A stretch of 64,000 bases of DNA from Agaribacillus sp965228415 (GCA_965228415.1 OZ245814.1:3596001-3660000), one strand, 5' to 3'. Counted from the stretch's first letter, positions 18,388-28,577 are shown. Made by a program: numbers and translations. The notes: generated by a model from the sequence alone, not told the origin.

Positions 18388-19233
18388 TTAATAAGTTAGC
18401 AATTCATTTTTCACTGCCTCCATTAACCACATAGGCGTTGATGTAGCACCGCAAATACCTACTTTATCATTTTGAGAAAACCATGATTTGTCAATTTCCT
18501 CTGACCTGGAAATGAAATAAGTATTTGGGTTGGTATTTTTACAAACATTATATAAAACCTTTCCATTGGAAGATTTCGTACCGGATACAAAGATAATTTT
18601 ATCAAACTTGTTGGCAAACTCTCTCAACTCTTTATCTCTGTTGGATACCTGTCTGCAAATCGTATCATTGGCGACAACCTCTATTCCCGCTTCTTCCAGG
18701 GTTTTCTTTATCTCATAGAAATTGTCAGTACTTTTGGTGGTTTGGCTATACAAGGTGATCTTTTTGGGTAATGCTTCCAGGTTCAATTCTTTGATATCCT
18801 GAAATACAATGGCTTTGTTGCCCGTTTGCCCCAGTAATCCAATCACCTCTGCATGCCCGTGTTTTCCGTAGATATAAATCAATTCATCTTTATCATAAGC
18901 ATTCTTGATCCTGTTTTGCAATTTTAATACTACCGGGCAAGAGGCATCAATTAATTCGAGGTTGTTATCAATCGCCAACTGATAAGTAGAAGGTGGCTCC
19001 CCGTGAGCCCTGATCAAAACCTTTCCATCCCGGATGTTTCCCAACTCTGCATGATTGATTATTTTCAATCCTTTTTCTTCCAGGCGCCTGACCTCTTCGT
19101 CATTGTGAACAATATCACCCAGACAATACAAATGTCCTTCTTCATTCAGGATTTCCTCAGCCATTTCAATGGCATACACTACACCAAAGCAAAAGCCGGA
19201 ATTGTCATCTATACTCACTTTCAGATTATACAT
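18388..19233 (-). CDS. ispH: 4-hydroxy-3-methylbut-2-enyl diphosphate reductase
   Basis: 281 residues, normal length. The three cluster-ligand cysteines are in SGFCFGV (about C15), DASCPVV (about C99) and NDTICRQV (about C193), with the IRAHG histidine and the SSNGKVLYNVC segment. It makes IPP and DMAPP in the last step of the MEP pathway. Its position between crtB and crtZ links precursor supply to carotenoid production. Confidence 0.96.
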   Translation of the reverse strand: MYNLKVSIDDNSGFCFGVVYAIEMAEEILNEEGHLYCLGDIVHNDEEVRRLEEKGLKIINHAELGNIRDGKVLIRAHGEPPSTYQLAIDNNLELIDASCPVVLKLQNRIKNAYDKDELIYIYGKHGHAEVIGLLGQTGNKAIVFQDIKELNLEALPKKITLYSQTTKSTDNFYEIKKTLEEAGIEVVANDTICRQVSNRDKELREFANKFDKIIFVSGTKSSNGKVLYNVCKNTNPNTYFISRSEEIDKSWFSQNDKVGICGATSTPMWLMEAVKNELLTY

Positions 19234-19296
19234 ACCCGATTTTTCTAGATTGTAATTTCAAGATCACGATTGCGCAATATGTGTATTGCAGTTTCA

Positions 19297-20130
19297 TTAT
19301 ATATGCTTAAATCTATGTTTAAAATAGGTCTGAATTAGTAATGCAATTTTTTTGTTATCCGGAATTCTAACCCGCTCCTGCATTATTTTGGAAGCCGGGC
19401 AATCCCTAATTTTTTTAAACAACTTTAAATAATAGATATACGCCAGGTAGACCCCCATGCTGGCACCTTTGGGCAATCCCAGAATGCCGTCATAGGCAGC
19501 ATCAAAATCTCTGGATATATCTTCTTCTATGGCAATCTTTGTTTTTTTATTAAAATGTTTGAAATCAACATTTGGGAAATAAGTCCTGCCTCTCTCCTGG
19601 AAATCACTCTTCATATCCCGTAGAAAATTCACCTTTTGGAATGCCGCTCCCAGCCTGCGTGCAGGAGCCTTCAGCTTTTGGTATAATTGGTCATCTCCTT
19701 CACAAAATACCCGCAAGCACATCAAGCCCACTACTTCGGCAGAACCGTAAATGTATTCATCATATTTATTTTCATTATAGGTCTGAAAATACAGATCCAT
19801 TTCCATGCTATGCAGGAAGGCATCGATTAGTTCGTAATCAATATGGTATTTCTTAACGGTAACCTGGAATGAATGTAATACCGGATTAAGGCTTATGCCT
19901 GTTTCCAGGGCTTTGTAGGTGTCTTTTTTAAAATCCTCCAGCAGCTGCTTTTTGTCATGCTCGTGAAAAGTATCAACTATTTCATCGGCATAACGCACAA
20001 AACCATATATAGCATAAATGGGAAAATGATATTTCTTGTGCAAAGTTTTTATACCCAGCGTAAAAGAAGTACTGTAATGTTGGGTAATCAGCTTACTGCA
20101 CTTGAAAGTGGTTTCGTCATAAAGTTTCAT
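19297..20130 (-). CDS. crtB: Phytoene synthase
   Basis: 277 residues. The first Asp-rich motif lies in VRYADEIVDTF and the second in NFLRDMKSDFQERGRTYFP, as expected for squalene/phytoene synthases. The start MKLYDETTFKCSKLITQHYSTSF is typical of Bacteroidota CrtB. It condenses two geranylgeranyl diphosphates to phytoene. It follows crtI with a 135-nt gap and precedes ispH by 63 nt. Confidence 0.95.
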   Translation of the reverse strand: MKLYDETTFKCSKLITQHYSTSFTLGIKTLHKKYHFPIYAIYGFVRYADEIVDTFHEHDKKQLLEDFKKDTYKALETGISLNPVLHSFQVTVKKYHIDYELIDAFLHSMEMDLYFQTYNENKYDEYIYGSAEVVGLMCLRVFCEGDDQLYQKLKAPARRLGAAFQKVNFLRDMKSDFQERGRTYFPNVDFKHFNKKTKIAIEEDISRDFDAAYDGILGLPKGASMGVYLAYIYYLKLFKKIRDCPASKIMQERVRIPDNKKIALLIQTYFKHRFKHI

Positions 20131-20265
20131 TTCTCGCTTGGGCTCTTAATATAAAAATAAGTAATTCATCTATTATTTTTAACTTTTTTTGGTCAGGTGG
20201 AACCCTCAATGTCTGCAATAATTACTAAACATGCAAAAGGAATGATTACATTAAATATGTCAGTT

Positions 20266-21747
20266 TCACCTTTTATTACCGAATTCTTTTAATACCTCCC
20301 CGGCGACAACCTGGCCTGAAATAATAGATGGTGGCACGCCAGGGCCCGGGACCGTTAATTGACCTGTATAATATAAATTATTTACTTTTTTGCTTTTCAA
20401 TGACGGCTTTAAAATAGCTGTTTGCCTTAATGTGTTTGCCAATCCGTATCCATTTCCCTTATAAGCATTGTAGTCCCTGATAAAATCGTTATGAGCAAAA
20501 CTCTTTTTGTAGATAACAGCATCACGGATGTTTTGTTTTGTCAATCTTTCAAGTCGCTCCATGACCAGTTGGTAATATCTTTCTCTGATAGATACCTGAT
20601 CCTCCAATCCGGTTGCAACCGGTATTAAAATAAATAAATTTTCATGTCCCTCCGGGGCCACCGACGGGTCGGTAATACTGGGAGCGGAGACATAAAATAA
20701 AGGTTTTTCAGGCCATTTTTTTGTCTCGTAAATTTCAACGGCATGAGGTCCGAAATCTTCATCAAAAAACAGGTTGTGGTGACGAAGATTTTTTAATCGC
20801 TTGTTGATACCCAGATAGTAAATAAGACACGACGGGGCCATCACCCTGCCGTCCCAATAGTTTTCGTCGTAGGTTCTGAAAGCTTCCGGAAGTAGTGCCG
20901 ACTCCACGTGATGGTAGTCCGCGCCACCAATAACCACATCGGCAGGAAATTCCTGATCAGCTGTCACCACACTGCTGGCACTTTTGTTGTTCACCACAAT
21001 TTCTTTTACTTCCTGGTTATATTTTATCGTTACGCCAAGAGATTGTGCCAATGCTACCATTCCCTCTACAATTTTGAACATTCCCCCCTTTGGATACCAT
21101 GTTCCCAGTTTGATATCAGCATAGTTCATTAAGCTATATAAAGCCGGCGTATTTTCCGGCAAAGCTCCCAGGAATAATACGGGAAACTCCATCAACTCAA
21201 TTAGTTTTTTGTTTTTGAAAAATTTTCGTATATGCTTATGGATGGAAACAAAAACATCACATTTCAATATATCCAGCAAAAGCTGAAGGCTTAAAAATTC
21301 AAATATGGATCGGCTTGGTTTATATACCAGTTGATTAATTCCCACCTGGTATTTATATCCTGCTTCTTTAAGGAATTGCAGTAGCTTTTTGTAGCTCCCT
21401 GCTTCAAAGCTTTCAAACAGCGCCCCTAATTCGTCGAGATTAGCAGGAATGTCCACAAAGTCATCATCTCCAAAAATCACCGAATAAGACGGGTCCAACC
21501 TGACCAGATCATAGTAATCAGCGGTTGAACGGCCGAACTTTTGAAAATAATTTTCAAAGACATCGGGCATCCAATACCAGCTTGGTCCCATGTCAAAGGT
21601 AAAACCTTCAGCCTTAAAACTTCTGGCTCTTCCTCCGGGACTGCCATTTTTTTCAAGGATTGTGACATCGTAGCCCTCATAGGCAAGTGAGGTAGCTGCG
21701 GCAAGTCCGGCAAAACCCGCGCCAATGACAACAACTTTCTTATGCAT
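20266..21747 (-). CDS. crtI: Phytoene desaturase
   Basis: About 493 residues from the ATG at 21747; the frame extends upstream only to a TTG at 21768. The FAD dinucleotide motif VVVIGAGFAGLAAATSLA is at the N-terminus, followed by GGRARSF and FDMGPSWYWMP. The C-terminal FAD segment with GPGVPPSIISGQVVAG is characteristic of CrtI. It introduces double bases of unsaturation into phytoene to give lycopene. It is the first gene of the carotenoid series. Confidence 0.95.
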   Translation of the reverse strand: MHKKVVVIGAGFAGLAAATSLAYEGYDVTILEKNGSPGGRARSFKAEGFTFDMGPSWYWMPDVFENYFQKFGRSTADYYDLVRLDPSYSVIFGDDDFVDIPANLDELGALFESFEAGSYKKLLQFLKEAGYKYQVGINQLVYKPSRSIFEFLSLQLLLDILKCDVFVSIHKHIRKFFKNKKLIELMEFPVLFLGALPENTPALYSLMNYADIKLGTWYPKGGMFKIVEGMVALAQSLGVTIKYNQEVKEIVVNNKSASSVVTADQEFPADVVIGGADYHHVESALLPEAFRTYDENYWDGRVMAPSCLIYYLGINKRLKNLRHHNLFFDEDFGPHAVEIYETKKWPEKPLFYVSAPSITDPSVAPEGHENLFILIPVATGLEDQVSIRERYYQLVMERLERLTKQNIRDAVIYKKSFAHNDFIRDYNAYKGNGYGLANTLRQTAILKPSLKSKKVNNLYYTGQLTVPGPGVPPSIISGQVVAGEVLKEFGNKR

Positions 21748-21990
21748 GGTAGATTTGTATTGCTCCAATTTTTTAAATTTACATTAACCCTATCATCCCA
21801 TCATTTTATTCCGCAAAATCAGTGCCTCTCCATGTGTCGGGGACGCTGATAGGTCGCGGATTTAATTGAACCAGTAGAAAGAGAAACTATCTTTTCCTTA
21901 GGTTCTAACACTTTATTGATCTTTTTGATTGATCGGAATTTAAAATTCTTTTCAGACCGCATCCGACATTAAATTTAAAAAGAACAATAT

Positions 21991-22000
21991 AACAATTGTT
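21991..22000. other. Palindrome AACAATTGTT between crtI and the DUF4286 gene
   Basis: A perfect 10-bp palindrome in the divergent 314-bp gap, preceded by AACAAT and followed by GTT. It may be an operator for either side. The rest of the gap shows no gene. Confidence 0.25.
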
Positions 22001-22061
22001 GTTAAGTTTTAAAGATATTATTCTAAATTGAGGAACAAGAAAACGGTAAGATCCCTTAGAT

Positions 22062-22367
22062 ATGATTTTATATAATGTGACTGTTAATATTGATGACGAC
22101 GTGAGAGAGGAATGGATCACGTGGATGAAAACAAAGCATATCCCCGATGTATTGGCAACCGGGCAATTTATAGATCATCGATTCTATAAGCTTATTGAAG
22201 AGGTACAAAATGGTGGCACCACCTACTCGATTCAATTTTTTGCCCAGTCCATGCGTGAAATTGACCACTACCTTGCCAATTTTGCTACCAGGCTTAGAGA
22301 TGACCACCTACAGAAATTTAAGGATAAACACGTAGCTTTCCGCACTGTGCTGGAATCAGTGGACTGA
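22062..22367 (+). CDS. DUF4286 family protein
   Basis: 101 residues. It opens MILYNVTVNIDDDVREEW and continues with HIPDVLATGQF, the typical start of this Bacteroidota family, which is related to the dimeric alpha/beta-barrel fold. The function is unknown. It is transcribed away from crtI and convergently with the next GNAT gene. Confidence 0.88.
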   Translation: MILYNVTVNIDDDVREEWITWMKTKHIPDVLATGQFIDHRFYKLIEEVQNGGTTYSIQFFAQSMREIDHYLANFATRLRDDHLQKFKDKHVAFRTVLESVD

Positions 22368-22398
22368 GATCGTGAGCATTAACCCTTAGCCGGAATTG

Positions 22399-22431
22399 CA
22401 AAAAACACTTGTGGCCCGGCGACACCAGTGT
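22399..22431 (-). terminator. Likely terminator of the GNAT gene at 22459
   Basis: Stem ACACT-T-GTG (22405-22413) with CAC-C-AGTGT (22423-22431), one mismatch; on the minus strand it is followed by six T residues (22400-22405). Confidence 0.5.
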
Positions 22432-22458
22432 GCCATAAAATCTCAGCGGGATTTGCAA

Positions 22459-22950
22459 CTAAAAACTTACCGGCTCTGACCATGTCGCCGGATAATTGAC
22501 CATTTGCTCCCTGGTTAGTCTGCAATTGATCCATTCCCCGTCGAATTGTGTATCCAGTTTTTTATAAAAATTTATAGCGGGTTCATTCCAGTCAAGGACC
22601 TGCCAATTCAGTAGTTGGCAGTTTGTTTCAAGCGCTACCGCTACAGTAACATCAAAGAGTTTTTTGCCAATCCCAGATCCGCGATAAGACTCTTTAACTA
22701 CAAGGTCCTCCAGGTACAGGCATTTCCCTTTCCAGGTTGAGTAACGATAGTAGTAAATGGATATGCCCACAATTTTGCCTTCAACCTCGGCTACATAAAG
22801 TCCGAAGACGGGAGAATCGCCAAACCCGTCCTCTTCCATTTTTTCCAGGGTATTATCTACTTCATCTGGCGCCTTTTCATAATTGGCCAGCTCCTGAATC
22901 AAATCCAGTACCTGTGGTAAATCTTCCCTGACTCCTTTTCTAATATTCAT
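22459..22950 (-). CDS. GNAT N-acetyltransferase, diamine acetyltransferase-like
   Basis: 163 residues. It opens NIRKGVREDLPQVLDLI and has ELANYEKAPDEV, a segment typical of the SSAT (spermidine/spermine or thialysine) acetyltransferase branch. The acetyl-CoA loop is YRGSGIGKKLF, then QVLDWNEPAINFYKKLD. A small diamine is a likely acceptor by family, but untested. It is downstream of the prolyl oligopeptidase gene with a 115-nt gap. Confidence 0.88.
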   Translation of the reverse strand: MNIRKGVREDLPQVLDLIQELANYEKAPDEVDNTLEKMEEDGFGDSPVFGLYVAEVEGKIVGISIYYYRYSTWKGKCLYLEDLVVKESYRGSGIGKKLFDVTVAVALETNCQLLNWQVLDWNEPAINFYKKLDTQFDGEWINCRLTREQMVNYPATWSEPVSF

Positions 22951-23065
22951 AATTTAAAATAAAACGGCCTTCAAAATCAATTGATACCCCACCGATTCAT
23001 GCGATCCAATACCCTCATCACCATGCCTGTCCAATTTTTTGTGACTAAATGCATAACCATCATTT

Positions 23066-25207
23066 TCATAACTCATCCTTATAAGGCCACAAACCCATAT
23101 TGTACCAGGCAAAGGCATAAAGATCTGAGATCCGATCAATGATTTTAGTGGTGGGGGTTCCGGCTCCATGGCCGGCATCGGTATCCACGCGGATCAATAC
23201 CGGGTTATCTCCCTGGTGTTTTTCCTGTAAAGTGGCCGCAAACTTAAATGAATGGGCAGGCACAACCCTGTCGTCATGATCTCCTGTTGTTATTAAAGTG
23301 GCTGGATAATTAGTGCCGGATTTTAAAGCGTGAAGTGGAGAATACTTTAACAAGTACTCCATCATCTCTTTGGAATCATCGGCTGTGCCGTAGTCATAAG
23401 CCCATCCGGCGCCGGCTGTAAATTTATGATAACGTAACATGTCCAAGACCCCAACTGCCGGAAACGCCACTTTAACTAAATCGGGTCTTTGGGTCATTGT
23501 AGCCCCGACTAATAGTCCACCGTTAGAACCACCGGCAATGGCTAAATATTCCGGGCTGGTATACTCATTGCTAATCAGATATTCGGCGGCGGCTATAAAA
23601 TCGTCAAACACGTTTTGTTTGTTCATTTTTGTTCCTGCCAAATGCCATGCTTTGCCATATTCGCCACCACCTCTGAGGTTGGCTTGCGCGTAAATACCTC
23701 CGTTTTCCAACCACACCGTTCTGGCAATACTGAATCCGGGTGTCAGGCTGATGTTAAAACCGCCATAGCCATACAAATAAGTTGGATTTTGACCATTTAA
23801 TTCAATACCCTTCTTGTACACAAGAAACATGGGTATTTTGGTACCATCTTTACTTTCGTAAAAAACCTGCGTGGTTTCATAATCATCCGGGTTGAATTTC
23901 ACATCGGGTTTTTCATATAGTTCCGAACTCCCCTTGTTAATATCATACTTAAAAATTGACGAAGGATAAGTAAACGAAGTAAAAGTATAATACAAGATAC
24001 TGTCTTCTCTGCGGGCACCAAAGCCGTAGGCACTCCCAATTCCTGGTAATTCGATCTCTCTTTCCAATTGCCCTTGTAAATCAAGTTGCTTTACGCTTGT
24101 TTTAGCATCAATCATATAGCTGGCAAATAGTTTGCCTCCTCCCGTGTTGGCAGATAGCACATTTTCTGTTTCGGGAATAAGTGTGCGCCATTGGTCCGGT
24201 GCCGGATTCGCGGCATCGACTGCCATCACCTTCTTATTCGGCGCGTCCAGATTGGTTTGGATGAATAGCGTAGATCCCTCATTGCCAATAACCTGGTAAT
24301 CATTGTCAAAGTTATTTACCACTGCTACGATCTCGCTGTCCGGACTACTTAGGTCCTTTACATACAATTCGTTACCTGAGGTACTTTGAGCGGCAGCGAT
24401 AATTAAATATTTTTGATCCTCCGTAACATTCCCGGAAATATAACGCCTGGGTTGAGACGCTCCGCCAAAAATCAGCTGATCCTCAGATTGAGGCTTTCCT
24501 AAAGTGTGATAATATAACTTGTGATACTGGGTTTTAGCCGATAACTCACTCCCTTCAGTTGGCTTATCGTAACTACTGTAAAAGAACCCATGGTTTCCCA
24601 CCCAGGAAATCCCTGTAAATTTCAAATCAACCAGGGTATCGCCTACCATCGCCATCGATTCTGTATTTAGCACGATTGCCTTTCGCCAATCCGATCCGCC
24701 TTCCGAAAGCAGGATGCCTACCATTGAACCGTCCTTTGTAAAACTTGTTCCCGACATGGAGATGGTGCCGTCTTCCGCAAATTTATTGGGATCAACAAAC
24801 AGCGTAGCTTCCCCTTTCAGGTCCTTTTTTCTATACAGGACATTTTGATTCTGCAAGCCGTCATTTTTATAGAAATAATAGTAGTCACCGTGTTTAACCG
24901 GTGCATAAACTTTTTCATAGTTCCACAATTCCTCCAGCCTGGTTTTGATTTTGTCGCGAAAAGGAATATTGCTCAGATAGTTAAATGTTACATCATTTTG
25001 CCCTTTCACCCACGAGGCTGTCTCATCGGAAAGATCATCTTCCAGCCACCGGTAGGGATCCTTGACCTCCACACCAAAATAGGTATCCACACTGTCTACC
25101 TTTTTCGTCTCAGGATAAACTGAAACTTTAGCAATATTTTCCGCAGGTCGCTCCATGCAGGCACCGGTTAAGATTAACAGTAATAAGAAAAAATAAGTGT
25201 ATTTCAT
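23066..25207 (-). CDS. Prolyl oligopeptidase family serine peptidase (lipoprotein)
   Basis: 713 residues, the usual size. A lipoprotein signal is visible (lipobox LTGAC, cysteine at 17), so it is exported and lipid-anchored. Residues about 30-430 form the seven-bladed propeller, opening with the DPYRWLED motif. The C-terminal alpha/beta-hydrolase domain has the nucleophile in GGSNGGLL, the acid in TGDHDDRVVPAHSFK and the histidine in AGHGAGTPTTK. It cleaves short peptides after proline. Confidence 0.95.
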   Translation of the reverse strand: MKYTYFFLLLLILTGACMERPAENIAKVSVYPETKKVDSVDTYFGVEVKDPYRWLEDDLSDETASWVKGQNDVTFNYLSNIPFRDKIKTRLEELWNYEKVYAPVKHGDYYYFYKNDGLQNQNVLYRKKDLKGEATLFVDPNKFAEDGTISMSGTSFTKDGSMVGILLSEGGSDWRKAIVLNTESMAMVGDTLVDLKFTGISWVGNHGFFYSSYDKPTEGSELSAKTQYHKLYYHTLGKPQSEDQLIFGGASQPRRYISGNVTEDQKYLIIAAAQSTSGNELYVKDLSSPDSEIVAVVNNFDNDYQVIGNEGSTLFIQTNLDAPNKKVMAVDAANPAPDQWRTLIPETENVLSANTGGGKLFASYMIDAKTSVKQLDLQGQLEREIELPGIGSAYGFGARREDSILYYTFTSFTYPSSIFKYDINKGSSELYEKPDVKFNPDDYETTQVFYESKDGTKIPMFLVYKKGIELNGQNPTYLYGYGGFNISLTPGFSIARTVWLENGGIYAQANLRGGGEYGKAWHLAGTKMNKQNVFDDFIAAAEYLISNEYTSPEYLAIAGGSNGGLLVGATMTQRPDLVKVAFPAVGVLDMLRYHKFTAGAGWAYDYGTADDSKEMMEYLLKYSPLHALKSGTNYPATLITTGDHDDRVVPAHSFKFAATLQEKHQGDNPVLIRVDTDAGHGAGTPTTKIIDRISDLYAFAWYNMGLWPYKDEL

Positions 25208-25317
25208 TTTCCAGGTTCGTTTGGTTGTTCATTAAGTAAATATAAAAAGTCCGTTTTATTTTTCAATAAACCCGACAGCGCTTCAGGTAAGCGCTTATCA
25301 GTATCTAAAAAATCCAG

Positions 25318-26589
25318 CTATATCTCTTTAAACCCTGTATATTCCCATAATACTTCAGGAATTTTAATGCCTCCTTCTTCCTGGTTATTCTCAAGAATAG
25401 CCGCCATAATTCTTGGCAAGGCCAGGGCGCTTCCATTCAAGGTGTGTAACAAGGTCGTCTTTTTACCGTCGTTTTTGTATCGAAGTTTTAAGCGATTGGC
25501 CTGATATGTTTCAAAATTACTGACTGAGCTAACCTCCAGCCATTGCTCCTGAGCAGCTGAGTAAACCTCCAGGTCATAGGTCAGCGCAGCGGTAAAACCA
25601 AGATCTCCGCCACACAAATTTAATATCCTGTAGGGCAATTCCAGTTTTTTTAATAGCCCCACAACGTGCTGAAGCATTTCTTCCAATACTTCATAGGACT
25701 TTGAGGGCAGGGCAATTTGAACAATCTCCACCTTATCAAATTGGTGCAACCTATTTAAGCCCCTGACGTGCGCTCCCCAGGATCCTGCCTCTCTTCTAAA
25801 ACAGGGCGTATAACCGACATGCTTCACCGGCAGATCCTCCTCACTTAATATTACTTCCCTGTACAAATTGGTAATCGGTACTTCGGCAGTAGGAATCAGG
25901 TAAAAATCTTCGTTTTGAACGTGATACATTTGCCCCTCTTTATCAGGCAGCTGTCCTGTACCATAGCCGGATGCTTCATTAATGACGATCGGTGGCTGTA
26001 TTTCGGCATAACCGGCCTTGATAGCTTCATCCAAAAAGAAGTTAATCAGCGCTCTTTGCAATCTGGCGCCCTTACCTTTATAGACCGGAAAGCCTGCCCC
26101 GGTAACCTTATTTCCAAGATCAAAATCAATGATATCATAAGTCTTGATCAGGTCCCAGTGAGGTTTTTTATTTTCAGAAAGTACAGGTAACCGTTCACAT
26201 TCCTCAAGTACTGCGTTATCTTCCGCCCGACTTCCTTCCGGAACGCTCTGGTGCGGCACATTGGGGATCTGATATAACAATGTCTTTAGCTCGCTTTCTA
26301 TAGCTGAAAGTTGATGCTGCAATTCCTTACCGGATGTCCTTAACTCAGCGGTCTTCTTCTTAATTGCCTCGGCTTTCTCATGTTCGCCCTGCCTCATGAG
26401 TTGACCAATTTGTTTGGATATACCGTTCGACTCGGCCAGGGTTCGATCCAGATTGGTTTTCGTTTCTTTCCTTTGTGTATCCAGATTCAAAACCTTTTCT
26501 ATAACTTCTTCGGGGCTATCTAAACCACGCTTGTGCAAACCCTGAAGTATTCTTTCCTTATTCTCGAGTATATCAGCAATTAATAACAT
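25318..26589 (-). CDS. serS: Seryl-tRNA synthetase
   Basis: 423 residues, normal for bacteria. The N-terminal antiparallel coiled-coil arm (about 30-105) binds the long variable arm of tRNA-Ser. The class II catalytic motifs are in PTAEVPITNLYRE, TPCFRREAGSWGAHVRGLNRLHQFDKVE (motif 2) and LNGSALALPRIMAAILENNQ (motif 3). It charges tRNA-Ser with serine. It is divergent from rho. Confidence 0.97.
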   Translation of the reverse strand: MLLIADILENKERILQGLHKRGLDSPEEVIEKVLNLDTQRKETKTNLDRTLAESNGISKQIGQLMRQGEHEKAEAIKKKTAELRTSGKELQHQLSAIESELKTLLYQIPNVPHQSVPEGSRAEDNAVLEECERLPVLSENKKPHWDLIKTYDIIDFDLGNKVTGAGFPVYKGKGARLQRALINFFLDEAIKAGYAEIQPPIVINEASGYGTGQLPDKEGQMYHVQNEDFYLIPTAEVPITNLYREVILSEEDLPVKHVGYTPCFRREAGSWGAHVRGLNRLHQFDKVEIVQIALPSKSYEVLEEMLQHVVGLLKKLELPYRILNLCGGDLGFTAALTYDLEVYSAAQEQWLEVSSVSNFETYQANRLKLRYKNDGKKTTLLHTLNGSALALPRIMAAILENNQEEGGIKIPEVLWEYTGFKEI

Positions 26590-26792
26590 TTTCTTTTAAA
26601 ATTTACTTGCGCAAAGAAAATGATTTTAATTTAATGAATGAATTAATTTATTTTAATACTTGACAATTATTGACACTTAGTATATTATTGCATAATAATA
26701 GAAACACACAATATATCACGAGTTTGTTTCTCTTCTATCAAATTCGACATATTCTATAATCATTATATCATCTTTTTAAAATCAAACCGATT

Positions 26793-26815
26793 CCAGGTGT
26801 ACCTGGGCATTTTTA
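26793..26815 (+). promoter_or_regulatory. Hairpin with U-rich tail in the rho leader
   Basis: CCAGGT-GT-ACCTGG (26793-26806) is a perfect 6-bp inverted repeat followed by GCATTTTT. It ends about 11 nt before the rho ATG at 26826. It could be a protein operator, or a weak terminator or translation-control hairpin in the rho leader. Confidence 0.4.
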
Positions 26816-26825
26816 TCTACACAAC

Positions 26826-28553
26826 ATGTATAACATTGAAGAATTAAATGTGAGGCTTCTTTCTGAACTGAAAGAAATAGCCGAAAAGTTAGGGGTTAAA
26901 AACTTTAAGAGACTGCCAAAAAGTGAGTTGATCTATAAAATTCTTGACCAGCAAGCGGTGACGCCGGAAAATGAGTTGCTTGAAAAAGTATCAGAGAAAC
27001 CAAAGAAAGCCGATAAACCGGCAAAAAATAAAAATACCAACAAACCTTCGGATTCTGCTAAAACAAAAAAACGTACCAGGGTCCAAAGGGAAAATGTAAA
27101 AACTGAAAACGATGTTGCCGAGGAAAAACCAGCAGCTAAAGAAAACATCAGCGCCGAGGAATTACTAGGCAGTTTTGACCTGGAAATAGATGCCAGCGTT
27201 ACATCATTTGATTCCCCTTCTACTACAGAAGATGCAGCCGGATCAGGTAGTTCTCCGGAAGTGTCAGGGAAATCAGAACCGGAAAAAACCGCAGAAAAGA
27301 CAACCGAAAAAACAACCGACCAGGCGGGCGATACTGAAAAACCTTCGCCGGCAGATCAAGGTGGTGACCGACCTCAGAAAAGAGACCGGAATGACGGGAA
27401 TCGAAATAAAAAGAACTCGGGCAGTATTTTAAAAGAATTTGATGGCATTATCGCCAATGAAGGTGTGCTGGAAATCATGCAGGATGGTTATGGATTTCTT
27501 AGATCTTCAGACTACAACTATCTGGCCAGTCCCGACGACATATACGTGTCTCCTTCACAAATAAAATTATTTGGCCTAAAAACCGGAGACATGGTCAAAG
27601 GTCAGATAAGACCTCCCAAAGAAGGGGAAAAGTACTTTGCATTGTTAAGAGTAGAAAATGTTAACGGCAAAACAACAGATGAAATCAGGGACCGGGTACC
27701 TTTTGAATATCTTACTCCATTGTTTCCGGAGGAAAAGCTAAACCTAAGTACCAAACCGGATAAATACTCTACGCGAATTCTCGACCTTTTTGCTCCTATC
27801 GGAAAAGGGCAGCGGGGTATGATTGTAGCACAGCCAAAGACTGGTAAAACTGTCTTGCTGAAACAAATTGCCAATGCTATTTCTGAAAATCATCCGGAGT
27901 GTTACCTGATTATACTTTTGATCGATGAAAGACCGGAAGAAGTAACCGACATGGCCAGAAGTGTAAATGCCGAGGTAATTTCATCTACCTTTGACGAGCA
28001 GGCAGAACGCCATGTGAAAGTATCGAGCATCGTGCTGGAGAAAGCCAAAAGGATGGTTGAAAGTGGTCATGATGTGATCATACTGCTCGACTCCATCACC
28101 AGGTTGGCCCGGGCCTATAACACCGTTGTACCCTCCTCCGGTAAAATTCTATCCGGTGGTGTGGATGCCAACGCTTTGCACAAGCCAAAAAGATTTTTCG
28201 GCGCAGCCAGAAATGTAGAAAACGGCGGATCACTGACCATCATAGCTACGGCATTGATCGAAACCGGTTCTAAAATGGATGAGGTTATCTTTGAAGAATT
28301 TAAAGGCACCGGTAATATGGAACTGCAGCTGGATAGAAAACTATCCAACAAAAGAGTTTATCCTGCTATTGATGTTCCGGCTTCAGGTACTAGAAGGGAA
28401 GATCTGCTGATGGACAAGGAAGAGTTATCCAGGGTTTGGATACTGAGGAAGTTCATGTCGGATATGAACTCCAACGAAGCCATGGAATTCCTGTTGGAAA
28501 GAATGCGCGGCACCAGAAGCAACGAGGAATTTTTGATCTCAATGAACGGTTAG
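26826..28553 (+). CDS. rho: Transcription termination factor Rho (with long linker)
   Basis: 575 residues, longer than the ~420 of E. coli. Residues 1-45 form the Rho_N helical domain (LSELKEIAEKLGVKNF). A low-complexity, charged linker rich in K, E, T and P follows to about residue 200. The cold-shock-like RNA-binding domain then starts (ILEIMQDGYGFLRSSDYNYL). The ATPase core has Walker A in AQPKTGKTVLLKQI, Walker B in VIILLDSITRLARAYN and the R-loop region GALARNVENGGSLTI-like (GAARNVENGGSLTI). Such linkers are common in Bacteroidota Rho. A strong terminator follows. Confidence 0.97.
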   Translation: MYNIEELNVRLLSELKEIAEKLGVKNFKRLPKSELIYKILDQQAVTPENELLEKVSEKPKKADKPAKNKNTNKPSDSAKTKKRTRVQRENVKTENDVAEEKPAAKENISAEELLGSFDLEIDASVTSFDSPSTTEDAAGSGSSPEVSGKSEPEKTAEKTTEKTTDQAGDTEKPSPADQGGDRPQKRDRNDGNRNKKNSGSILKEFDGIIANEGVLEIMQDGYGFLRSSDYNYLASPDDIYVSPSQIKLFGLKTGDMVKGQIRPPKEGEKYFALLRVENVNGKTTDEIRDRVPFEYLTPLFPEEKLNLSTKPDKYSTRILDLFAPIGKGQRGMIVAQPKTGKTVLLKQIANAISENHPECYLIILLIDERPEEVTDMARSVNAEVISSTFDEQAERHVKVSSIVLEKAKRMVESGHDVIILLDSITRLARAYNTVVPSSGKILSGGVDANALHKPKRFFGAARNVENGGSLTIIATALIETGSKMDEVIFEEFKGTGNMELQLDRKLSNKRVYPAIDVPASGTRREDLLMDKEELSRVWILRKFMSDMNSNEAMEFLLERMRGTRSNEEFLISMNG

Positions 28554-28577
28554 CTATAAGCTAAAAGATATTTTAAG

